Origin: Pycnopodia helianthoides
Taxonomy: Eukaryota > Echinodermata > Asteroidea > Forcipulatida > Asteriidae
Length of the DNA stretch: 64,000 bases
Assembly (NCBI GenBank): GCA_032158295.1
Contig: JASTWB010000059.1
Span: 21,890-85,889 of the forward strand
Reading direction: 5' to 3'
In this document: positions 57,264 through 64,000 of the stretch, one piece after another
Layout of the letters: each line of letters begins with the position of its first letter
How positions within the stretch are numbered: position 1 is the first letter of the stretch
Notes under the pieces: model-generated
Databases searched by the model: none
Seen by the model: only the letters and a program-made list of their open reading frames with translations
What the model was told of the DNA's origin: nothing
Made by a program: the position numbers and the translations under genes

Positions 57264-57826
57264 ATCCAAAGATATTCAGAGTGAAGGAAATAATTGGTTA
57301 ATAGAAGTTGGTATACTGTCTGATTAAAAGTTTAAAGGTCATAGTACTTATTTTTCATTAACCCTAAAGACCCCAAGTCCTACAATATCCTCATTGCCAA
57401 AGTGCAGGATTGCGAAGGATTTGGGCTATTAGGGATCTGCAACACAGGAGGATTGCAAAGGGTTTGGGCTAAAATGAGTTTTTGTTTGGATAGGATTTCG
57501 CAGGACTTGGGCTATTGGGCTGTTTTTACATAGGAGGATTTTGAAGGTTTTAGGTATTATGCAGCTTAGCCAAAATAGGATTCTGAAGGTTTTGGGCTTT
57601 TTTGACCTTTTTTGACTCCCTAACTTCTGTCTCAAAAGGATTTTGAAGGATTTGGGCTAATGTATACTTACAATAAGTTGAAGGATATCGAAGGATTTGG
57701 GCACTTCAGGTTTATGACAACTTTAATCTGAAGGATATCGAAGGATTTGGGCAGTATGCCTACCCAAGGGTCTAGTCTGTTAGGGTTAAATACGACTCAA
57801 ACGACTCCTGTCATTTAGTTTTAAAC
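57264..57826. repeat. Duplicate of 58912-59055 split by an insertion
   Basis: 57264-57361 and 57786-57826 together match 58912-59055 ('atattcagagtgaaggaaat', 'cctgtcatttagttttaaacg'). The 57362-57785 segment is missing there. Confidence 0.9.
57362..57785. mobile_element. Non-autonomous piggyBac-like element, 424 bp
   Basis: Bounded by TTAA on both sides (57358-57361 and 57786-57789). Termini are CCCTAAAGAC and GTCTGTTAGGG, inverted over about the first 6 bp (CCCTAA). The paralogous site at 59007-59010 has one TTAA and no insert, i.e. a natural empty site. The interior is about eight degenerate repeats of 'gaaggatttgggc'. No ORF. Confidence 0.85.
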
Positions 57827-58090
57827 GTAGTAGTACAGTAGTGAGTTCTAGAGCTATGAGGTTCGATCCGCTTCGTCTTCCCAGTCAAGAATTTCTTTGT
57901 CGTATGATTTGCCAGTAGGTTTACATGGGCTCTTGCCGCAGTGATGGTCTGGCACAACCCAACTTGTTGAAACAAATCAAACAGTCTCAATGGAGACCCT
58001 TGACGCTACATTTCAACTCCAACAACCGCCTGCCAGAAGTTGTATATCTTAGGGCTGTGAGCGTGCAGCAGCATAGTAACATTGACTCTA
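57826..58090. repeat. Local duplication, copy 2
   Basis: Partner of 56085-56430; the DUF6589-like exon is retained in part (57862-58085, minus) but runs without its donor. Confidence 0.9.
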
Positions 58091-58148
58091 GACCCAGTAA
58101 CTGGGGCGCTGTACTCCTTTAACAAAAATTTTGACTTCATCTGTCGTA

Positions 58149-58739
58149 CTAGCGGAACGATGTATGAGCCCTACTGGGCATGTGGTGAAAGAGATGGTTG
58201 TCTTTAAAAGCCTCGACGCATTTGATTATATCCCCGAGCCTTGACACCCTTGTTTTGTTGGATTTCGTCATGTAACGATCAAGCAGTTGCTCAGTAAACA
58301 TCTTTCTGAGTGAGGTTCCAAGGGTACAAGTTATCCGGCTGACACGATCAATGTGTGCGTCGGTATAGTTGCCCCTTGCAAGCTTCAGCGTATCTACAAA
58401 TAGTAACAACCAATCATGTTCGTTAATTTCCTTTAAATAACATCTAAAAAGAACAACATGACAATTTGTGGATGCAAACCGATCCACAGTATTCATGACC
58501 CCCATTCACTGCAATAATTGATAACAATGTTATGCGATAACATAGAATCTTATATAGTTATATAATAGCTATTGACTCCTTAGCTTCTTTGGTAATTTAG
58601 GTCTTACTCTTGAATTCATTGTTCTCAAATTCGTTCAGAAGATCAAGGGCCACGTTTTTACCCGCCCCTCCTGTTATGTTTGCCGTTCTGTTCCAGGTGA
58701 CATCGTGGGCCAGACGGTCTGGCAGCCATCCATTTACGC
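58149..58739 (-). CDS. DUF6589-like C-terminal exons
   Basis: Exon 58608-58739 (acceptor ggtttttttag, donor AGA|GTAAGA) encodes VNGWLPDRLAHDVTWNRTAN and GGAGKNVALDLLNEFENNEF. Exon 58149-58393 (acceptor ttgtag) joins in phase, rebuilding an Asn codon: TLKLARGNYTDAHIDRVSRI, then a basic region and a stop. The pattern 'T.N..GG.G.N.ALDL.NE..N..FK..L....G.YT..HI.R' is the C-terminal part of DUF6589. Both exons are open and spliced cleanly, so this end is intact. The matching N-terminal exons are not in order upstream. Confidence 0.7.
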
Positions 58740-58911
58740 CTAAAAAAACCAAGTAAATATACGCTGGTCATTACTCAAAACATTGAGAAAGATCTGAAGA
58801 TTAAGTGCATGCACTTGAAGGAATACTGTGTAAAAAAGCACATTTACCTGTGTTATTCCAAACTTATGTGATAGGCGTACTTGTTTAAGAAATTATATTT
58901 GTAGACAGCAA

Positions 58912-59055
58912 TCCAAAGATATTCAGAGTGAAGGAAATAATTGGTGAATGGAAGTTGGTATACTGTCTGATTGAAAGTGTTATTAGGTCATAGTACTTAT
59001 TTTTCATTAAACACGACTTAAATACAACTCCTGTCATTTAGTTTTAAACGTTTGG
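58912..59055. repeat. Local repeat, empty-site copy
   Basis: Uninterrupted partner of 57264-57826. Confidence 0.9.
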
Positions 59056-59157
59056 TTACCATGTTGTATCATTGTAATTAAAAAATACTGGTAACACACT
59101 TACAGTTTACTTTTCTTGCTTTGTGGCATCAATGTGGATACCAAGGGCAACATTCCC

Positions 59158-59310
59158 TTAAAGGGTTGTCCTCCTAAACGGCATCTTGTTGTTCACCTCC
59201 TCCATAACTTTTGTCCATTTGAACTTCTCCAAATTCTCCAAGGTTACTGCAGTAGTTAGTGACGCTATCTGCTTTTCCTTTGCACAAATGTATGAATTGC
59301 CTTTTGTGCA
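59158..59310 (-). pseudogene. DUF6589-like N-terminal fragment
   Basis: The minus frame KEKQIASLTTAVTLENLEKF followed by WTKVMEEVNNKMP ends at a TAA (59158). It resembles the 'K.KEI.SL....L..F.W..I..E....P' region of the family, also seen at 12.1-12.4 kb (NFNWGPIFAELQESLP). Confidence 0.4.
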
Positions 59311-59824
59311 CCACGAAGCTTGTACACACAAGCTAGAGCTTTATCGTAATGGGACGCTTGTACGTGCTTGATGACCATTTCCTCAAAAAAATGTCCTCAA
59401 TACTGCATAGTGTTTATTTCTGAAATGTTTAATTCTCGTTTCATTCTCATTTAAAAACCCCCCCAATAACCTCAGAAAAATTAACAACAGCGCCCTCAAA
59501 CACAACTGTGCTGTCAATGACCTCAAATCTGCAACTACTTGGGGCTTCCGCTTTTTGTGAAATCTGAATTCTCAGGGTTAGAGTTGTATTTCGTTTCATT
59601 CTCTTTAAAAATGCCCCAAATAAGCTTAAAAGGTAGTTAGAGTTTGACTCATTAGTCAAAATGTATTGCTAACCTTCATGAAAAAATATCCAGTTCTACA
59701 AGAAGACAACAAAGAGCAAAAACATATTTGTTCTTGTTTTCACGGCCACAGTTGTACAATTGCAAGTACAGTGTTGGTGGCAGAGACGGATATTTGATTA
59801 GTGTCTGAAGAAGCACATTGATAG

Positions 59825-60059
59825 TTAAGTTGCTGTCATGTGTGGCACCTCTTTAAAGTCAATAAAAACATGGTGTCCTTTCCCATGAACAATTACACCA
59901 GTAATATGCGTTGGTAACTTCCACATGGAACACAGAGACTTGGGTGTCACCAAGAAGCCCGGCAGGCTTGTTGACTTCTGGTCCATGCAGTCTATGATTA
60001 TTGACAAGTACCGTTGTGGAGCCTCTTGTGCGTGTTTGTAGTACTTTTTTCGCTCATTG
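59825..60059 (-). pseudogene. TE fragment with 'IIIDCMDQ' motif
   Basis: An exon starting at acceptor ctttttctag (60059): KHAQEAPQRYLSIIIDCMDQ, then LPTHITGVIVHGKG and a stop at 59825. The '(I/V)xDGMDQ....P.......LxxHLTGVxVHG' pattern belongs to a repeated protein family of fish and corals (a DDE-like core; DUF7869-like, from memory). Only the start of the core is present, with Gly replaced by Cys in the first motif. Confidence 0.45.
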
Positions 60060-60277
60060 CTAGAAAAAGAGTTGAATGAGAAATTAATAAGGCTTATGCG
60101 ACACCTGGGAAGGAAAGGCCACTTTCAAACTTATTTTTTTCTTCAGATTTGTTTCGAAAAACTGCTTAAGGTGTTCACCATCAGCTAAAGTAAATACAAA
60201 GGTAATTAGGTCTTAATGAAACAACTGACGAATAGAAAAGCATGTTTGCTCCGAGAGGGCGGTAACTATTATTTCAT

Positions 60278-61783
60278 TCATAACGCATAGAAAACCTGTG
60301 AGAAGTGATTGATAATTTTGTCATGAGTTTTGTTCACTCCCAAATGACCAGCCATTGGAGCTTCGTGCCCCAACTTAAGTATTTCTTGTCTGTAGGAAGA
60401 TGAGACAACTATTTGATACACAACTTCCCATTCTTCATCAGCGGCAACCTTTGGAGGTCTCCATTTCCGCATCAATACTTCTGACTTCAAAAAGTAACAA
60501 ACTGGGACATTTTTGGCTTCTTCTTTTGTGAGGGCTCTTTCTACAAGTGATGAGATTGTGAGGTCCTTTTTCTGTTCATCTATGAGCTGTTTTTTTGTCA
60601 TAGACTGAATTAGATGGTTCACATTTCCCAGAAGTTTTCTCTGGGTTTGCTTTTGTATGGGAATTCCCATTTTCCTTGTCTAACTTTGTCTCATGAATGT
60701 ATCTCCCAAATTAATGTCATTCATTTCCTCCCAAGTCTTTTGCTCTTGGGTTTGCTTGGTCATAGCCCTTGTCACTGCACAGGCCGGGAAAACACCTGGC
60801 AATTCTTTTTCAAGATTATCTGTGCTTTTACTATTTGGGGGTTTGTTACACACCCATGGTTCTACAACCGCTTTTTCTCCTGCAAGATCATTGCCTAAGA
60901 TGAAAGTAATTCCCTCTACAGGGAGAGTGGGCCTAATGCCAACAGTAACTGGCCCTAATGCCAACAGTAACTGGCCCTGTCACTAAATTACATTCTAGAT
61001 TTAGGGCATGGAGTGGCACACTTATACACCCACATTCAACACCTTGAATAAGAACACTTGCACCTGCTGACGACTTGTCAGAAAATGGCAATATGCTTTC
61101 AATCATAAGAGACTGGGCAGCACCAGTATCTCTCAGTAACTTATAACCCAGTAACCAGTAACTTTCACTTTGATTGCCGCTAGAGCATTTGGAGATCTTT
61201 TCTCCTGATTTTTCTTTTGTAAGAACCAACAATCTGAAATCAAGTGACCCCCTCTTTTTACAGTAATCACATGAAATCACCATCCCCCTTTTCTCTGTGG
61301 AGCTGTTTTTGTTCCCAGCAGTTTGACTGGTATTATTCCCTTTTGGTGTGTCAGTGCTTTGGTGACCACCATTGGGAGAAGGACTCTTATATTGGCCCAT
61401 TTTTCGAGTGCCCCCTTGAGTGCCATATTGATTGCCAAAACTCTTGTGTGTTAGGGCAGAGTCATCTGCCAATGTAGCAGCCTCATTTAGATATGTTGCT
61501 TTTTGCTCATCTAAGTGAGTTTTTAGGTCACTGGGTATGCATCTCTTAAATTCCTCGACTAGTACTAACTGTTTGAGTCTATCGAAGTCACTCCACCTAT
61601 CAGAAAGAGTTTCCTTTTCCCTAGCAAATTCTACGTATGTCTGTCCCCCTTGAAGTCTTGAGTTTCGAAACTTTTGCCTGTATGCTTCGGGCAAAAGTTC
61701 ATACGCTTTTAGTATTGCCTTCTTGACAGTTATATAAGTGGAACTTTGCCCCACTGTTAAAGCAGTATATTGCGACGACGAGT
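60278..61783 (-). pseudogene. Gmr1-like Ty3/gypsy gag-protease-integrase remnant
   Basis: Minus order: SCAN-like gag core (STYITVKKAILKAYELLPEA, then LVEEFKRCIPSDLKTHL), zinc knuckle start CDYCKKRG (shifted frame inside), protease (LLRDTGAAQSLM), and then directly the integrase zinc-binding region (EILKLGHEAPMAGHLGVNKT). No reverse transcriptase lies between protease and integrase, as in Gmr1-like elements, where integrase precedes RT. Breaks: a frameshift in the knuckle, a 22-bp tandem duplication at 60931-60974, and a TAG at 60680. The element stops inside integrase. No LTRs seen. Confidence 0.8.
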
Positions 61784-62200
61784 GTTCGGTCGGCTATAAT
61801 AAGTTAAACAATGAAGCTGTATTTGACTTTGTGTATTGTTCAGCAGGGATTGTCTTACACTAGTCCAAAACCCTCGCAGCACAAAATGGCTTGACAGATT
61901 GTTAGTCGGTGTAATGTAATGGCAGCCGCAAGGTAGGACCACAGGTTGATGCTGTAGGAAAACACTTACACCATTGGTCCTGCTGTGAGATGTTGTTTAT
62001 GTAACAAAGGTCTTCAAACTGCACCTTTGGCCTTAAAGCCCCTCCAGTAGGTGGGCAGCATGGACTCCCAGTTAAAAAAAAAAACAGGAACTCTTTCATG
62101 CTGACAGTATGATGATCACAGATGAGTCCACCTTTGAGACACAACATGAGTTACACAGTTAACATATTGCGACGCGAGCATTCGGTCGGCTATTAGACTT
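61768..62200. repeat. ~400-bp segment between short direct repeats
   Basis: 'atattgcgacg' and 'ttcggtcggcta' occur at 61768-61798 and 62165-62194. The inner segment has no ORF. The first copy cuts the gag frame, so the segment may be an insertion or one end of a larger repeat. Confidence 0.5.
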
Positions 62201-62244
62201 GAAAACACCTAAAGGTAGCGCAAGTGTTCCCACCCTTACAGAAA

Positions 62245-62375
62245 ATTCCCATGGGAATCCCATGGGAAAATTCCCATGGGATTCCCATGGTGAATTGGGC
62301 ATGGGAAACCCATGGGGATATCCCATGGAGGATCCCATGGGGCCCCATGGAGGATTCAATGTGGTCCCATGGAGG
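62245..62375. repeat. CCATGG-rich palindromic array
   Basis: Nine CCATGG hexamers within ~130 bp, most in the form cCCATGGg separated by short spacers ('ttcccatggg', 'atcccatggg'). ORFs on both strands here are by-products of the repeat. Confidence 0.95.
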
Positions 62376-62599
62376 CCGGATCCCAGAGATTGAGCATCGC
62401 TTAGAAAAACACAATTGAAACAAAATATTTCAATGAAATAATTGGAACTTCTTTCACATTATTCTAGATGCAGAAACTCATGAGTGATTTTATTGCATGA
62501 CTCGTTAATTGATGTGGATCATGTAACTCGTGTGGATCATTGCATTTTACTTTTAAATTATCATGCATTTTATATCAAACAGTTACAAATACTCGGTAC

Positions 62600-62705
62600 T
62601 TTCCTGAGTTCTGTGAAAACAATTCACAGGCAAATCACTCAGGTAGAATTTGAACCTACAACCTTAGAGCTAGAGCAGATGTCTTACCACTAGACCATCG
62701 AGCTA
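62600..62705 (-). mobile_element. tRNA-derived SINE, head at 62705
   Basis: Minus strand: TGGTCTAGTGGT (box A, 62687-62698), GGTTCAAATTC (box B, 62646-62656), then 'gagtgatttgcctgtgaat'. Spacing fits a tRNA head. Confidence 0.6.
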
Positions 62706-62820
62706 GCCCGATGGCTAGAGGCAGTTTGAATCCATGGCAGCGGGTACCGCAACAATTTAATAGCTTTGGGTTCGAATCCCACCCCAGTGATATGCCTGTG
62801 AATAAAAATAAAATAAAAAA
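62700..62820 (+). mobile_element. tRNA-derived SINE, head-to-head with the previous one
   Basis: Plus strand: a degenerate box A (gatggctagagg), GGTTCGAATCC (box B, 62769-62779), then 'cagtgatatgcctgtgaata' and an A-rich tail. Same 3' sequence as its inverted neighbour. Confidence 0.6.
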
Positions 62821-62824
62821 TAAC

Positions 62825-63360
62825 ATCAATTATGTTGTCTGTACTCTCATAAGTAAGAGTGTGAATTGTATAAACCCATAACGCTTTTTTTTAAGACAAA
62901 ATTATAAAGAAAGGTATATAAATTAATGAAGTGTAGCGGCTTTAAACATCTTGCGCACATCCTTGAGCTTATAAGCCATTAGTTGGCGAATTTGTGCAGC
63001 TTCAATTGCAGGAAAGAGTTTTCTGATGTGATCTGTAATTTAAACAGAGCATTGAAGCAAATGGTTAAAAAACTGCATGGAATAAAAGCATGCACTTAAA
63101 AGCCACATACCACATGTATTGATAGTTGAACTACAACCATCAAATATTTGATGATAAAATTTTTAAATTTGAACTCATATCATGTTGCACCACATGACAT
63201 GATTAGCTGAAATTCGGTAATGTTTATTTTCGGCAAGAGAGTAAAGAAAACAAATACATTAACAAACGAAAAAATTCCTCACGCAGGTAATTTTTTTGAT
63301 TTGTAAAACCAAAGTGAAATATCGTACAATGATAAAAAAAGTAAAAACAAACAATTCATA
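62825..63360. other. No gene seen
   Basis: AT-rich; short minus frames only. Confidence 0.4.
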
Positions 63361-63364
63361 CTTA

Positions 63365-63960
63365 TTATGGCTGCAACCTTGTTGCTTGGAAGAGCCTGTC
63401 GTGCCTCCCCTCCAATTCCATTACCAAACGTTTTGTTTCTTGAAGAATGTCATCATGTAGCCTTGAAGTTCTCTTTTTTTCGGATAGTACTTTTCGTAGG
63501 ACGTCAGTGGAGGAGCACGCTGTTAAAGTGCCTACTTTCTTTTCTTCCTCTGTCATATGACTGATGGTATGGTAATACCTATTACCAACTCCCTCTTTTT
63601 CTAACTCTGTAGCAATGGCATGTCTTCTGTTACCTTGCATGTGTCTTTTCTCGCCAAACTCGCCCTTATGGCTAACTTTGCCTTTTCTTGTAACTCTAAA
63701 TTTAATCTGGGGTCTCTTGGACTGGAAGTTTCTTGAGGGTAAATACGTACTTGCAACAGCCTTTGAATTTGCAAGTTGCGATTAACTTTCCGTATGCAAG
63801 CTTGCGCTTTCTACTGTTAGGGATTTTAAACTGGTTGTACTTGAATTTAAGTACGCAACTACGATTTGATTCCTGGAATTTTTCATAGACGATGTCAGTC
63901 CACTGGTTCTTCAGACAATTTTTCTTTCCTTTTGGCTTTATTTTAGACCACTCATCCCTA
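63365..63960 (-). pseudogene. TE N-terminal region (basic, cysteine-containing)
   Basis: Two minus frames joined by one frameshift near 63715. The first includes KNQWTDIVYEKFQESNRSC and CKFKGCCKYVFTLKK; the second FRVTRKGKVSHKGEFGEKRH, RRHAIATELEKEGVGNRYYH and a stop at 63365. The order 'W....CVL.F........R......G...C.F.GC', then 'V.H..G...R...G..R..IA..L', is what I recall from the N-terminal part of MULE-like repeated proteins in fish and invertebrates. It may belong to the same family as the 'NTTNG' exons at 6 kb. Tentative. Confidence 0.4.
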
Positions 63961-64000
63961 GAAAGAAATATAGAAAATTTCTTTGGACAAGCCTGATTGG

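Noticed and set aside
62159..62423. Four overlapping ORFs rich in Gly, Pro, Met and Trp
   Set aside because: All are translations of the CCATGG-rich repeat in different frames.

Overview
This is an animal (eukaryotic) genomic window, AT-rich, with coding pieces split by canonical GT/AG introns, abundant tandem repeats and dense decayed transposable elements (TEs). The element mix (a Ty3/gypsy copy whose integrase zinc-binding region follows directly after protease, as in Gmr1-like elements described from deuterostomes; BEL/Pao; hAT; Tc1/mariner; piggyBac; CACTA-like; many BEN-domain and DUF6589-like pieces) suggests a marine invertebrate deuterostome such as an echinoderm, hemichordate or cephalochordate. 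That assignment is an inference; no species marker was identified.

Layout. 0-1.7 kb: tail of a dispersed repeat carrying a CACTA-like exon, then a 101-bp x4 tandem array. 3.1-6.5 kb (minus): BEN exon, broken gypsy gag, DUF6589-like exons, C-terminal exons of an 'NTxNG' MULE-like element. 7.4-8.8 kb (minus): a long BEN-like exon whose 3' end is tandemly repeated. 9.1-12.4 kb (minus): hAT terminal exons preceded by DUF6589-like exons. 12.7-16.1 kb (minus): BEL/Pao pieces interleaved with a coiled-coil ORF and other TE fragments. 16-24 kb: no confident coding sequence, only a tRNA-derived SINE, a foldback and tandem repeats. 24.2-28.1 kb: copy 1 of a ~4-kb duplicated unit. 29.6-34.4 kb: inverted-repeat element, 25-bp x21 minisatellite, BEN exon, gag-like ORF. 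34.2-37.6 kb (minus): CACTA-like exons and a piggyBac N-terminal exon. 37.8-41 kb: long hairpin, tandem arrays and two exons of an IRE1-like protein kinase truncated by repeats. 41.6-47.6 kb (minus): hAT terminal exon, a TE-type exon, a second coiled-coil ORF and a three-exon BEN gene, with a plus-strand LINE fragment between them. 47.95-51.25 kb (plus): a Tc1-like element with an open transposase, the only apparently intact TE protein here. 51.25-56.1 kb: copy 2 of the ~4-kb unit with an internal block inverted relative to copy 1. 56.2-60 kb (minus): more DUF6589-like exons and a 424-bp non-autonomous piggyBac-like insertion. 60.3-61.8 kb (minus): Gmr1-like gag-protease-integrase remnant. 62-64 kb: CCATGG-rich array, head-to-head SINE pair, N-terminal part of another TE ORF.

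How it fits together. Nothing looks like an operon or pathway. The kinase exons are the best candidate for host coding sequence, and they are damaged. Almost every protein-like fragment except the Tc1 transposase and the LINE piece lies on the minus strand, and BEN, coiled-coil and hAT modules recur together in two places. That co-orientation is the most unusual large-scale feature. Domain names come from motif recognition by eye; no database search was run.
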